A DNA stretch of 64,000 nt from positions 791,155 through 855,154 of the forward strand of contig NZ_JASJOO010000003.1 in NCBI RefSeq assembly GCF_030070105.1. The letters run 5' to 3'. Both the position numbers and the translations under genes were made by a program. This document shows positions 16,649 through 26,632 of this stretch, piece by piece; the first letter of the stretch is position 1, and each line of letters opens with the position of its first letter. The notes beneath the pieces were generated by a model, which saw only the letters and a list, made by a program, of their open reading frames with translations, was not told the origin of the DNA and made no database searches. This stretch comes from Bermanella sp. WJH001. Lineage in GTDB: Bacteria > Pseudomonadota > Gammaproteobacteria > Pseudomonadales > Oceanobacteraceae.

Positions 16649-17026
16649 ATGGAAATAATTGAAAATATTGAAGATCTCCCTGCTAAGATTCAAGCAAACC
16701 TGCCTAGCGATATAGGGCTGGCTTTTTTAGCAGGAATGAAAACAACTCATAAGCCAAATTCTACGATTCCAATTCTGTGGTTAATTTGGCATCAAGATGG
16801 GATTGCTTTCTGCTCTACTCATAGAACACGGGGACTTTATAAAAGTTTAAAGATTAGTGAAGTCGATTCAATTAGATTAATAAAACCTTCACCGTTTATG
16901 ACGTCTAAAATAGAAATTATTCTGAAGGGACCCTCGGAGGGTAGTTTCGAAGTGACAATTTCAGATAAGACTAACTATGATGAAGTAACAAGGCTTTTTA
17001 AATCTTGCGGATACCAAATTTTGTGA
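16649..17026 (+). CDS. Small protein of unknown function, divergent from the controller gene
   Basis: About 125 residues. AAGGA at 16638 favours the second ATG (16649, MEIIENIEDLPAKI) over the one at 16643. The body alternates beta strands (IPILWLIWHQDGIAFCSTHR, SKIEIILKG, SFEVTISD) and ends with a helix (YDEVTRLFKSCGYQIL), reminiscent of a bacterial PH-like fold. No signal peptide or membrane segment is seen. It is the last gene before the right end and shares its upstream region with the C-box. It may be an accessory of the restriction system or a separate defence cargo; this is inference. Confidence 0.55.
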   Translation: MEIIENIEDLPAKIQANLPSDIGLAFLAGMKTTHKPNSTIPILWLIWHQDGIAFCSTHRTRGLYKSLKISEVDSIRLIKPSPFMTSKIEIILKGPSEGSFEVTISDKTNYDEVTRLFKSCGYQIL

Positions 17027-17074
17027 ATTCCGATGAATATTCTTTTAAAGCCTTCATATTTATTTCGGTTTGTT

Positions 17075-17126
17075 AAATGGGTCTAATTGGCTACAATATG
17101 AGTAAATTATGGGCGCCTGCTGCGCA
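17075..17126. other. Right attachment junction of the element (att site)
   Basis: Element sequence ends and comM resumes at AG (17101-17102). The element arm carries GGGTCTA (17079-17085) and GCTAC (17090-17094), mirroring the left arm around the core. Of the 15 bases between GGGTCTA and the core, 7 match the left arm, including the GCTAC block. The host side carries comM codons for AHNL. Confidence 0.85.
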
Positions 17127-17741
17127 AATCTCTAATGCCCGTTTAGCATGATGCTGACCTTTTACTTGGGCCAAATCTGGCCCGTGATACTGCTCTTGGG
17201 TGATGGGGATAATGTTTAAACCTTTAAGGCTTTGCTGTTTAATTAGGTGAGCACATATTTCCAACAAATGGTCGCATGTAAGGTGCTCGCCACGGCTTAA
17301 GCTGGCCTCTTCTGTGTTAGCACTGGGCAAAATGAGTGTTCGCATGGCCGCGGTCGCATTTAGGGCCGCTGGAATGACCCCAGCTACACCCCTTATAGCG
17401 CCCGTTAAAGCCAGTTCTCCGATAAACTCATAGTCTGCAAATTTGTCTTTAGGGATTTGGTCGCTGGCCGCTAAAATGCCCAATGCTATGGCCAGATCAA
17501 AGCGACCTCCTTCTTTAGGCAGGTCGGCAGGGGCTAAATTAACGGTGATACGGCTGGCTGGAAACTCAAAACCACTATTGAGTATGGCACTGCGCACACG
17601 GTCTTTACTTTCTTTAACCGCAGCTTCTGGTAACCCAACAATTGAAAATGCAGGTAAACCATTAGAAAGGTGGGCTTCAACATGAACCAAGGGGGCATCA
17701 ATACCTACTTTGGCTCGGGAATACACAACAGCTAACGACAT
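17091..17741 (-). pseudogene. comM: comM, N-terminal part, cut off by the integrated element
   Basis: N-terminal 213 codons of ComM plus four codons read from the element before a TAG. The Lon-protease-like domain is complete (MSLAVVYSRAKVGIDAPLVH ... GRFDLAIALGILAASDQIPK), and the fragment stops at AAGAHNLL, just before the Walker A loop. AAGGA five bases before the ATG at 17741 supports that start. Without the ATPase domain this piece cannot act as a helicase. It lies downstream of ubiK on the same strand. Confidence 0.95.
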
Positions 17742-17832
17742 GGGCATCCTTGCGGTCGTTTAGAGTAGCTTGTTAGTGTAATGCTCTCATTATTTAGAAC
17801 TATCAGAAGTTAGTATGAAACTCGGGCCTGTT

Positions 17833-18069
17833 TCATGATTTTATGCTGTTTTCTAGTGCGCTAACTTGTTTTTCTAACGCTTCTAGTTTCTCTCGAGTGC
17901 GCAGCAGTACGGCTTGTTGCGCATCAAACTCATCGCGACTCACCACATCCAGCTTATTGAGTTGGCGCGCTAAAACCTGCTGAATATTTTGTTTGATATC
18001 TTGGCCAGCTTGTTCTGGTAATAGTGCACTAATTTGTGACGTGATCTTTTCTAATAATTCGGCTTTCAT
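17833..18069 (-). CDS. ubiK: Ubiquinone biosynthesis accessory factor UbiK (YqiC family)
   Basis: 78 residues from MKAELLEKITSQISALLPEQ. This is the whole family length: an N-terminal amphipathic helix and a C-terminal coiled coil (LLRTREKLEALEKQVSALEN). UbiK binds UbiJ and supports the Ubi complex that makes ubiquinone. The start at 18069 has AAGGAG upstream; a longer in-frame extension is not family-like. It stands upstream of comM, a common arrangement in gammaproteobacteria. Confidence 0.88.
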   Translation of the reverse strand: MKAELLEKITSQISALLPEQAGQDIKQNIQQVLARQLNKLDVVSRDEFDAQQAVLLRTREKLEALEKQVSALENSIKS

Positions 18070-18389
18070 AATGGGCTCCTTAAGGGGGCAAAGTGTATCA
18101 CAAGCCCAAGATTTATAAGGACTATACACTAATAGTTAGACGTTCTTTGCCAATATGAGTGTTTAGCCTCAAAACACAAATTATTCGATTCTTTTACTTG
18201 AAATGATCTAGCCACACAGCATAAGTTATCTTTGGTGGTGTAATTTAGTGCTTCAGGCTTGTCCTAAATTGCTATAATTGCACCAATAATGAGCCATGGC
18301 TGTGCTTGTGCAATAAAATAGGGCGATCATATTGGTCGTTTTTTCAACATGATCACCTACAGGCCACTAATTACAAGTGGTTGGTAAAG

Positions 18390-18406
18390 TTGGTCTCAAG
18401 ATTGCT
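18390..18406 (+). promoter_or_regulatory. Sigma-54-type promoter before porin-glnK-amtB cassette 1
   Basis: TTGGTCTCAAGATTGCT has GG and GC separated by exactly ten bases, with TTGG and TTGC elements. It is 130 bp upstream of the porin ATG. A TGCACCA half-site lies about 105 bp further upstream (near 18283), possibly part of an NtrC site. The remainder of the 18130-18535 gap holds no gene. Confidence 0.5.
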
Positions 18407-18535
18407 AAAAGAGTGCATGAAATAAATATATTGTTTATGAGTGCGCTAACTTTGAGCAAATAAGACAAACTCTGTTTTATCGCTGCTAGGTCATGCTCCA
18501 AAATAACAATAAACTTCTTATTGAAGGAAAAATAT

Positions 18536-19192
18536 ATGAAAACTCTATCTAAAGCGGTTGCAGTAGCAAGCTTACTTTCAGCTGGTGTAATGGGCGCACA
18601 AGTAGCGAACGCAGAAGTGTCTTTTAACGCAGCGCTAGTATCTGACTACGTTTTCCGTGGTGTTTCATACTCTGATAATGGCCTAGCTTTACAAGGTGGC
18701 GCTGATTATTCACATGAATCTGGTTTATACGTGGGTACTTGGTTGTCTAATGTAGATGATGGTACGGATACAGATATTGAATATGATCTGTATGTTGGTT
18801 ATGGCCTTGAAACTAACGGTCTTGAAATTGACTTAGGTTATACCACTTATAACTATGTAGATCTTGATGAGGGCAATACAACTGAGATTTATGCAAATAT
18901 TACAAAAGGTGCAGTAACGGCATCTGTGTATCGCGATATTGACCTATATGATTCTACTTATCTTGGCTTAGCGTATTCAATGGAGCTGCCAGAAGATTTG
19001 GCTCTAGATCTAACGGCTGGTTACACTATTGTAGATCCAGATGATGAAGATGATATTTACGATGTTTCTGCAACTGTGAGTAAAAGTTTAGAAATGGTAG
19101 ATGTTGCTTTTACAATTACAAATGTAGATGGCGACGCTGCTGGTGCTGAAGATGATACTTTATTCTTCCTAAGCGTTTCTAAAGAATTTTAA
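18536..19192 (+). CDS. TorF-family (TIGR02001) putative porin, copy 1
   Basis: 218 residues from MKTLSKAVAVASLLSAGVMG with GAAGGA 8 bases upstream; the signal peptide ends at NAEVS. The mature part is a beta-barrel pattern of alternating aromatic strands starting VSDYVFRGVSYSDNG and ending LFFLSVSKEF, with the C-terminal Phe usual for outer membrane proteins. The family is often next to glnK-amtB, as here, and probably lets small nitrogen compounds cross the outer membrane. Its signal peptide is almost identical to that of the second copy at 38192, but the barrels differ widely. Confidence 0.8.
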   Translation: MKTLSKAVAVASLLSAGVMGAQVANAEVSFNAALVSDYVFRGVSYSDNGLALQGGADYSHESGLYVGTWLSNVDDGTDTDIEYDLYVGYGLETNGLEIDLGYTTYNYVDLDEGNTTEIYANITKGAVTASVYRDIDLYDSTYLGLAYSMELPEDLALDLTAGYTIVDPDDEDDIYDVSATVSKSLEMVDVAFTITNVDGDAAGAEDDTLFFLSVSKEF

Positions 19193-19199
19193 TTCTTAA

Positions 19200-19595
<396 letters not shown>

Positions 19596-19684
19596 TTTCT
19601 TTTTTAAAAAGACATTAAACCCTTTTAGTTTTTAAATTTTTTCTGACGTTTTAAAAACGTATTGAAGCTTAATGCGGGGGCATT

Positions 19685-20956
19685 ATGGAAAACAATGTGT
19701 TTCAACTTCAGTACGCCATGGATACCTTTTACTTCTTGGTATGTGGCGCACTTGTAATGTGGATGGCGGCTGGTTTCGCCATGCTAGAAGCCGGTCTGGT
19801 TCGTTCTAAGAACACCACCGAAATTTTAACTAAGAACGTAGCGCTATTCGCTATTTCTTGCACCATGTACCTAGTATGTGGCTACGCCATCATGTATGAC
19901 GGCGGTTTCTTCCTTTCAGGTATTACTGAAGTAGACAGTGCTGCGGTACTGGCTGATTTTGCAGCCCGTGAAGACGGCTTCGAAGGCGGTTCAATCTACT
20001 CTGGTGCATCTGACTTCTTCTTCCAAGTGGTATTCGTAGCAACGGCTATGTCTATCGTATCGGGTGCCGTTGCTGAGCGTATGAAGCTTTGGTCTTTCCT
20101 TGCTTTTGCTGTGGTAATGACCGGTGTGATCTACCCAATGGAAGGCGCTTGGACTTGGGGCGGTCAATCTGTATTTGGCATGTACTCACTAGGCGATGAC
20201 TTCGGTTTCTCTGACTTTGCCGGTTCTGGTATCGTTCACATGGCCGGTGCAGCTGCTGCCCTTGCGGGTGTTCTATTACTAGGTCCACGTAAAGGTAAAT
20301 ACGGCGCGAATGGCGAAATCAATGCCATCCCAGGTGCAAACCTTCCTCTAGCGACCCTAGGTACATTCATCCTTTGGATGGGTTGGTTCGGTTTCAACGG
20401 TGGTTCTGTTCTTAAACTTGGCGACATTGCGAATGCTCACGCAGTAGCAGTGGTATTCACCAATACTAACGCGGCGGCTGCCGGTGGTTTGATTGGTGCA
20501 TTAATCCTAGCGCGTATCTTGTTCAAGAAAGCGGACTTAACCATGGCCCTTAACCGTGCACTTGCCGGTCTTGTGGCAATTACTGCTGAACCTTCAACGC
20601 CAACACCATTCGAAGCCACTATCATTGGTGCTATCGGTGGTCTAATCGTTGTGCTTTCTATCCTGACTCTAGACAAGATGAAGATCGACGATCCTGTGGG
20701 CGCCATCTCTGTTCACGGTGTGGTAGGTCTATTTGGTCTACTAGTTGTGCCATTCACTAACGCAGGTACCACTATTGGTGGCCAGTTAATGGGTGCTGTT
20801 ACCATCTTTGTTTGGGTATTCGTAGCCAGCTTCATTGTTTGGGGCATCATCAAAGCTGTGATGGGTGTACGAGTAACAGAAGAAGAAGAATACGAAGGGT
20901 CTGACCTTGCCGAATGTGGCATGGAAGCATACCCAGAATTTACCAAGAACGGTTAA
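19685..20956 (+). CDS. amtB: Ammonium transporter AmtB, copy 1
   Basis: 423 residues, about 11 membrane helices. Family motifs include MDTFYFLVCGALVMWMAAGF, the ammonium-recruiting region DFAGSGIVHMAGAAAALAG with the first twin-pore His, and GAISVHGVVGLFG with the second. There is no cleaved signal; the protein starts directly at the periplasmic end. The C-terminal tail EEEYEGSDLAECGMEAYPEF contacts GlnK. From glnK through most of amtB it appears identical to the second copy; visible DNA differences begin at 20848 and affect only the last part of the tail. Confidence 0.96.
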   Translation: MENNVFQLQYAMDTFYFLVCGALVMWMAAGFAMLEAGLVRSKNTTEILTKNVALFAISCTMYLVCGYAIMYDGGFFLSGITEVDSAAVLADFAAREDGFEGGSIYSGASDFFFQVVFVATAMSIVSGAVAERMKLWSFLAFAVVMTGVIYPMEGAWTWGGQSVFGMYSLGDDFGFSDFAGSGIVHMAGAAAALAGVLLLGPRKGKYGANGEINAIPGANLPLATLGTFILWMGWFGFNGGSVLKLGDIANAHAVAVVFTNTNAAAAGGLIGALILARILFKKADLTMALNRALAGLVAITAEPSTPTPFEATIIGAIGGLIVVLSILTLDKMKIDDPVGAISVHGVVGLFGLLVVPFTNAGTTIGGQLMGAVTIFVWVFVASFIVWGIIKAVMGVRVTEEEEYEGSDLAECGMEAYPEFTKNG

Positions 20957-20990
20957 TTCACAAATTCTTTAAAGAATTTTTCTTTAAACA

Positions 20991-21028
20991 AAAAACCCGC
21001 TTAGATGAAAGTCTAAGCGGGTTTTTTT
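20991..21028 (+). terminator. Terminator after amtB copy 1
   Basis: AAAAACCCGCTTAGA and TCTAAGCGGGTTTTTTT arms with a 6-base loop; very strong rho-independent terminator. Confidence 0.95.
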
Positions 21029-21080
21029 GTTCAGACGAAATCGAAAAATTGAGACGATAAAACTTAAGTTAATATCAATC

Positions 21081-21191
21081 GGTAGGATGGTGTTAGTTGC
21101 GAGTAACACGAGCGACGTAACCCATCAGTTGCAGATTGGTGTGATGGGTTACGCATTTTCCCTTGCGGGAAAAAGCTAACCCATCCTACTA
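21081..21191. repeat. Palindromic intergenic repeat (TAACCCATCCTAC type), copy 1
   Basis: GTAGGATGG at the left and TAACCCATCCTAC at the right flank inner GTAACCCATCA and TGATGGGTTAC segments. The same motifs recur downstream of amtB copy 2 (40793-40962). Non-coding; the function is unknown. Confidence 0.7.
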
Positions 21192-21245
21192 AGTGCTTTT
21201 TTATTGTTTAGATTAGTAGGTCGGGCATTGCCCGACATAATCACT

Positions 21246-22322
<1,077 letters not shown>

Positions 22323-22344
22323 TTAATCACTTAACGCATGAAAA

Positions 22345-23313
22345 TTATGGGTTTTCAGTGCGATACGCATAGGTGGCATCAAAGCGGGACATAATCCAGT
22401 CGCCACTGGTCACCATGTCGTATTTGGCGGATTCCCCCGGTTTCAGGCAGCTATCGATGCAGCGAACCTGGGTGTCGAATCTGGGCTCAACAAAAAATGG
22501 CATGGAATAGCGATGGGTATGACTTGGCGGGCTCGCCACTCGGTGTGCGGTGGAGCGATATTGGTCATTGGTCCAGCGCTGCATAAGGTCACCAATGTTA
22601 ACCACGATACTGTCTTTAATAGGTGGCGCGGCTATCCATTGATCTTGTGCGTTGCACACTTCTAACCCGCCTATATCATCTTGCGCTAATAGGGTAATGC
22701 AGCCGTAATCAGTATGGGCGCCGGCGGCTTTGGTTGCAGCGCTTATGTCTGAATTGGTTGGGCGCGGCGGATAATGCAATAAACGCAGCACACTGATGTG
22801 ATCATCAAAGTATTGGGTGAAAAAGTCATCCGGTTGTTTTAATGCAATGGCCATGGCTTTGAGTAGGCGTTTGGCCACGACCATTAATAAACCATAATGC
22901 TGATTCATTTGTTGGGCAAAACCTTCCAGCGTACCGTATTGATTGGGCCCATAAAGTTGCGGGCACGCTTTGGCCATTGGGTGCTCTGGGTGAATGTCCA
23001 AAGCCATATCGAAGGTTTCTTTCCAGTCTTGTGGTTGTGTTGGGTCTAATTGCTCAGATCCCGTTGTGCCCCAACCCCTATGATTTGAGCTGTTGGCAAT
23101 TAGAATTTTGTGTTTAATAGTTTCAGGTTGCGCGAAAAAACGTTGCGCTAAATCGAACATGTTCTTCATTTGTGTTGAAGAAATTCCGTGACCTGTAATA
23201 TAAAAAAAGCCCATTTCTCGGCAGGCATGATCAATTTTTTTCGCCACGCTTAAATAAGCGTCTTTATCATTGGATGTTAGTGGCGAGATATCAATTAAAG
23301 GAACGCTCTGCAT
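22345..23313 (-). CDS. 2-oxoglutarate/Fe(II) oxygenase, isopenicillin-N-synthase family
   Basis: 322 residues. Fe ligands are the HTD of GAHTDYGCITLL and the His of YRSTAHRV; the 2OG-binding RYS motif is HRYSMPFF. The N-terminal DIOX_N region PLIDISPL...GFFYITGHGI is also present. Related enzymes hydroxylate small molecules, and several act on purines or xanthine-like compounds; the neighbouring adenine deaminase and BMP-type binding protein make a purine substrate plausible, but this is inference. The start ATG at 23313 has no strong Shine-Dalgarno. Confidence 0.8.
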   Translation of the reverse strand: MQSVPLIDISPLTSNDKDAYLSVAKKIDHACREMGFFYITGHGISSTQMKNMFDLAQRFFAQPETIKHKILIANSSNHRGWGTTGSEQLDPTQPQDWKETFDMALDIHPEHPMAKACPQLYGPNQYGTLEGFAQQMNQHYGLLMVVAKRLLKAMAIALKQPDDFFTQYFDDHISVLRLLHYPPRPTNSDISAATKAAGAHTDYGCITLLAQDDIGGLEVCNAQDQWIAAPPIKDSIVVNIGDLMQRWTNDQYRSTAHRVASPPSHTHRYSMPFFVEPRFDTQVRCIDSCLKPGESAKYDMVTSGDWIMSRFDATYAYRTENP

Positions 23314-23333
23314 GGTATTCTCAATTTTAAAAT

Positions 23334-23367
23334 AAAAATACGGCCTTCAAATAAAGGCCGTATTTTT
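23334..23367. terminator. Bidirectional terminator after the BMP-type gene
   Basis: AAAAATACGGCCTT and AAGGCCGTATTTTT arms around a short AT loop. It separates the binding-protein gene from the 2OG oxygenase gene. Confidence 0.9.
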
Positions 23368-23379
23368 GTTGAACGATGA

Positions 23380-24471
23380 TTATTTTGGAATGGTGGCGTC
23401 GATGCCTTTTACATACCAGTTAATGCTATCAAGTTCTTCGTCTGTCACTGTGTGACCCGCTTTAATCACAAGCTTACCTTGATTGTCATAGATAGGGCCG
23501 GTAAACGGATGAAACTTACCTGTTTTAATTTCGTCGTATTTCGCTAGCACAGCCGCTTTTGTTTTCGCAGGAAGGTTATCGTTAATAGACGCAACCACTA
23601 GCATTTCATCAGAAAAACCACCCCAGAAATTCTGTGGCGCCCAGTTGTCATCTAACACGGCTTGAATAGACTTGATGTAATGACTCGACCATTGATCTTG
23701 AATAGAAAACATATGAGCGTTTTTAGCAAATTGACTCATGTCGGATGCTTGGCCGATACCTTTCACGCCACGTTTCTCAGCTGCTTGTAATGGCGCAGGG
23801 CTGTCTGTGTGTTGAATAATCACATCCGCACCTTGGTCGATCAGAGCATTTGCCGCTTCGCTTTCTTTAACTGGGTCATACCAAGTACTTACCCACATGA
23901 TTTTAATTTTCACATCTGGGTTAACCGACTGAGCCGCCATATACACAGCGTTAATATCACGGATCACTTCTGGAATTGGGAAAGAAGCAATGTAACCAAT
24001 GGTGTTGGTTTTTGTTTCTAAACCTGCAGCAATACCGGAAACATAACGTCCTTCATAAGTACGTAAGGCATAGGTCGATATATTTTTAGCGCGCTTGTAA
24101 CCTGTCGCGTGTTCAAATGCCACTTTAGGAAAGCGCTTCGCTACTTTAAGTGTTGGGTTCATAAAACCAAATGACGTGGTGAAAATAAGATCAGACCCAC
24201 CTTGTGCCATCTGGCGAATGACACGCTCGGCGTCCGCTCCTTCAGGTACTTTTTCCACATAGGTGGTTTTAATTTTGTCACCAAAATGCTTTTGCGCTTC
24301 TAGGCGACCGCGGTCGTGTTCATAAGACCAGCCATAATCCCCCACTGGGCCCACATAGACAAAACCTACTTTTAATGGATCGTCATCGGCTACTGCGGTT
24401 TGGCCCAAGCCCAGACCTAAAGCCAATGATGCAGCGGTCAGCAATGACTGCCAAGATTTGCGTTTTAACAT
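23380..24471 (-). CDS. BMP/PnrA-family ABC transporter substrate-binding protein
   Basis: 363 residues with signal peptide ending GQTAVADDD. The BMP fold is recognisable in KVGFVYVGPVGDYGWSYEHD, VRQMAQGGSDLIFTTSFGFM and HTDSPAPLQAAEKRGVKGIG. Members bind nucleosides or purine bases in the periplasm. No permease or ATPase gene is adjacent; the rest of the transporter must be elsewhere. It is divergent from urtA across a 740-bp regulatory region, so a common nitrogen response is possible. Confidence 0.85.
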   Translation of the reverse strand: MLKRKSWQSLLTAASLALGLGLGQTAVADDDPLKVGFVYVGPVGDYGWSYEHDRGRLEAQKHFGDKIKTTYVEKVPEGADAERVIRQMAQGGSDLIFTTSFGFMNPTLKVAKRFPKVAFEHATGYKRAKNISTYALRTYEGRYVSGIAAGLETKTNTIGYIASFPIPEVIRDINAVYMAAQSVNPDVKIKIMWVSTWYDPVKESEAANALIDQGADVIIQHTDSPAPLQAAEKRGVKGIGQASDMSQFAKNAHMFSIQDQWSSHYIKSIQAVLDDNWAPQNFWGGFSDEMLVVASINDNLPAKTKAAVLAKYDEIKTGKFHPFTGPIYDNQGKLVIKAGHTVTDEELDSINWYVKGIDATIPK

Positions 24472-24995
24472 ACAAGTTCTCCGAAAGCGTCTAAGACGGT
24501 TGTTATGAATTCAGCAGAGTAAAGCAATAACTTGGCCAACTGGTCAAGAATGCTATTGAAATGTTAGAAAATCAAGCACAGAGCCCTGTTCTGGGTAGTT
24601 TGGCGTGGCGTGCATTTTTAATTTTTAAAAATAATGCACTCAAATCAGCCCCTTGCAGCGTAACTTGCACCGCTGAAGGTCATTAATAAGTGTTAAAGAT
24701 CAGTAAGCGTAATGGACTATTTAAGTCAGGCTGTATAACAACAAGAGTATGAGTGAAAAGAAATAACGCTTATTTATCAAAAGATGGGCAGATACAAACC
24801 AATGAAAATGCATAAAACACACGTGTTTTTGCAATTAAGATGGTCATAAATAGAAAAATTGAACACGGCTTAATCTGAAATAGGTAATTGGTTTAATTTC
24901 CATTTTAAAATACGGACAAAAATAATATCCAAGAAGAGCCGCTTATTTTGCGTAATGTTTGAGTTTCAAATGTTAAAAAAATGAACATGATAAAT

Positions 24996-25012
24996 TGCGC
25001 CATGTGTGTGCA
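24996..25012. promoter_or_regulatory. Candidate NtrC binding site upstream of urtA
   Basis: TGCGCCATGTGTGTGCA has both half-sites close to the NtrC consensus TGCACCA-N3-TGGTGCA and lies about 145 bp upstream of the sigma-54 promoter, a normal enhancer distance. The surrounding gap (24472-25210) also has the dyad GTGCAT...ATGCAC at 24610-24639 and is otherwise AT-rich with no credible gene. Confidence 0.5.
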
Positions 25013-25155
25013 GACTAATGACATAAAAAATAATTTAGTAAAAAGAATAAAAAATTTCGCACTTAAATGTCGCGTAAAAAATACCAAAGAATATTTTTAG
25101 TGCATAAAAAACAAAAAAGCAGAACCAAAACGTGAAGAACGTGGGATATAAGTCT

Positions 25156-25172
25156 TTGGCATAGCCATTGCA
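25156..25172 (+). promoter_or_regulatory. Sigma-54 promoter of the urt operon
   Basis: TTGGCATAGCCATTGCA closely matches the -24/-12 consensus TTGGCAC-N5-TTGCA with GG-N10-GC spacing, 39 bp before the urtA ATG. Together with the NtrC-like site it indicates nitrogen-limitation control of urea uptake. Confidence 0.75.
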
Positions 25173-25210
25173 AAAGCAGGAGGTCTTACACACACAATAG
25201 GAAAAGAAAC

Positions 25211-26494
25211 ATGATGGGCAAGTTTTCTAAAATAGCAGGGGTTGCTGCGCTGACATTAAGTGCCGCCATTGCGCAAGCCAGCGATACAATAAAGGTGGGT
25301 GTGCTGCATTCTTTATCCGGTACCATGGCAATCTCAGAAACCACGTTAAAAGATACTGTCGAAATGATGGTTGAAGATCAAAATAAAAAAGGTGGTCTAC
25401 TCGGTAAAAAATTAGAAGCGGTGGTGGTTGATCCAGCATCTAACTGGCCGTTATTTGCAGAGAAGACTCGTGAGTTGTTAGCCAAAGAAAAAGTAGATGT
25501 TATTTTTGGCTGCTGGACATCCGTATCACGCAAGTCAGTTTTACCAGTGGTTGAAGAATTAAACGGTTTGCTTTTCTACCCTGTACAGTATGAAGGTGAA
25601 GAGTCATCTAAAAACGTTTTCTACACAGGTGCTGCGCCAAACCAACAAGCCATTCCTGCGGTTGATTACTTAATGGATCAAGGTGTTAAACGTTGGGTAC
25701 TTGCAGGTACCGATTATGTTTACCCACGTACCACTAACAAAATTCTTGAAAGCTACCTAAAAAGCAAAGGCGTAAGCGATAAAGATATCATGATCAACTA
25801 CACGCCGTTTGGTCACAGCGATTGGCAAACGATTGTATCTGACGTGAAAAAATTCGGCTCTACCGGTAAAAAAGCCGCAGTGGTTTCAACCATTAACGGT
25901 GATGCAAACGTTCCTTTTTATAAAGAGCTAGCAAACCAAGGTGTAAGTGCTGAAGACATTCCAGTGGTTGCATTCTCTGTGGGTGAAGAAGAGCTATCTG
26001 GTTTTGATACTAAACCATTAGTGGGTCACCTTGCTGCTTGGAACTATTTCATGAGCGCTGAAAGTGAAGCGAATGACGAATTTATTGATAAATGGCATGC
26101 ATTTACTAAAAACGACAAGCGTGTGACCAATGATCCAATGGAAGCCACTTACATTGGTTTTAAAATGTGGGCTGCTGCCGTTGAAAAAGCAGGAAGCGTT
26201 GATGTTGATAAAGTACGTAGCAATATGTACGGCCTAGAAGTTCCTAACTTAACTGGCGGTACCGCTGTAATGAATACTAACCACCACTTATCTAAGCCAG
26301 TATTAATTGGTGAGATCCAAGAAGATGGTCAGTTTGACATTGTTTGGAAAACTGATGGTGAAGTGAAAGGTGATGCTTGGACGGATTTCTTACCAGAAAG
26401 CAAAAACTTAGTATCTGATTGGAAAGGCCTTGGTTGTGGTAACTACAATACTGCAACAAAAGTATGTGCAGGCTCAGAAGTCGCTGCTGAATAA
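25211..26494 (+). CDS. urtA: Urea ABC transporter substrate-binding protein UrtA
   Basis: 427 residues. Signal peptide MMGKFSKIAGVAALTLSAAIAQAS precedes the type I periplasmic-binding fold DTIKVGVLHSLSGTMAISE. UrtA-specific stretches are GCWTSVSRKSVLPVVEE, LLFYPVQYEGEESSKNVFYTGAAPNQQ and DPMEATYIGFKMW. It captures urea in the periplasm for UrtBC. First gene of the urt operon, directly behind the sigma-54 promoter; a hairpin after it probably leaves it more abundant than the membrane subunits. Confidence 0.95.
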   Translation: MMGKFSKIAGVAALTLSAAIAQASDTIKVGVLHSLSGTMAISETTLKDTVEMMVEDQNKKGGLLGKKLEAVVVDPASNWPLFAEKTRELLAKEKVDVIFGCWTSVSRKSVLPVVEELNGLLFYPVQYEGEESSKNVFYTGAAPNQQAIPAVDYLMDQGVKRWVLAGTDYVYPRTTNKILESYLKSKGVSDKDIMINYTPFGHSDWQTIVSDVKKFGSTGKKAAVVSTINGDANVPFYKELANQGVSAEDIPVVAFSVGEEELSGFDTKPLVGHLAAWNYFMSAESEANDEFIDKWHAFTKNDKRVTNDPMEATYIGFKMWAAAVEKAGSVDVDKVRSNMYGLEVPNLTGGTAVMNTNHHLSKPVLIGEIQEDGQFDIVWKTDGEVKGDAWTDFLPESKNLVSDWKGLGCGNYNTATKVCAGSEVAAE

Positions 26495-26516
26495 ACCTAC
26501 CAATTTAACAATAATA

Positions 26517-26542
26517 TGCGCACCTATATTAATAGGTGCGCA
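26517..26542 (+). terminator. Hairpin between urtA and urtB
   Basis: Perfect dyad TGCGCACCTAT-ATTA-ATAGGTGCGCA without a following T-run. More likely an mRNA-stabilising or attenuating stem than a full terminator. Confidence 0.6.
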
Positions 26543-26632
26543 ACCTTTGTTTTACTTTACCTTGTCACCCCTCTGAATATCAGAATGAGAACATGACAAT
26601 GGGTGCTCAAAAATATTAGTTAAGGTGGCCCC

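Larger units (their letters stand above)
7311..17102. mobile_element. Serine-recombinase integrative mobilizable element inserted in comM
   Basis: A 9,790-bp AT-rich island between two copies of the dinucleotide AG/CT. It separates two in-frame pieces of comM. Contents from left to right: large serine recombinase, structured intergenic region, five iterons, RepL-like replication protein, a cluster of tiny genes, a convergent membrane/coiled-coil gene with two micro-ORFs, possible oriT, HUH relaxase, small Asn-rich and exported proteins, D12 adenine methyltransferase, HNH endonuclease, C-type controller with C-box, and a small unknown protein. Codon use is strongly AT-biased compared with the chromosomal genes on either side. 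The combination of replicon, relaxase and integrase suggests a mobilizable plasmid that can integrate. No type IV secretion genes are present, so transfer would need a helper. Confidence 0.92.

Noticed and set aside
6449-17741. comM split as a sequencing or assembly artefact
   Set aside because: The pieces are separated by a complete element with its own integrase and symmetric att arms; the junction restores the frame exactly.
24905-25087. Hydrophobic minus-strand open frame upstream of urtA
   Set aside because: AT-rich sequence with a probable NtrC site; no ribosome binding site; likely chance.
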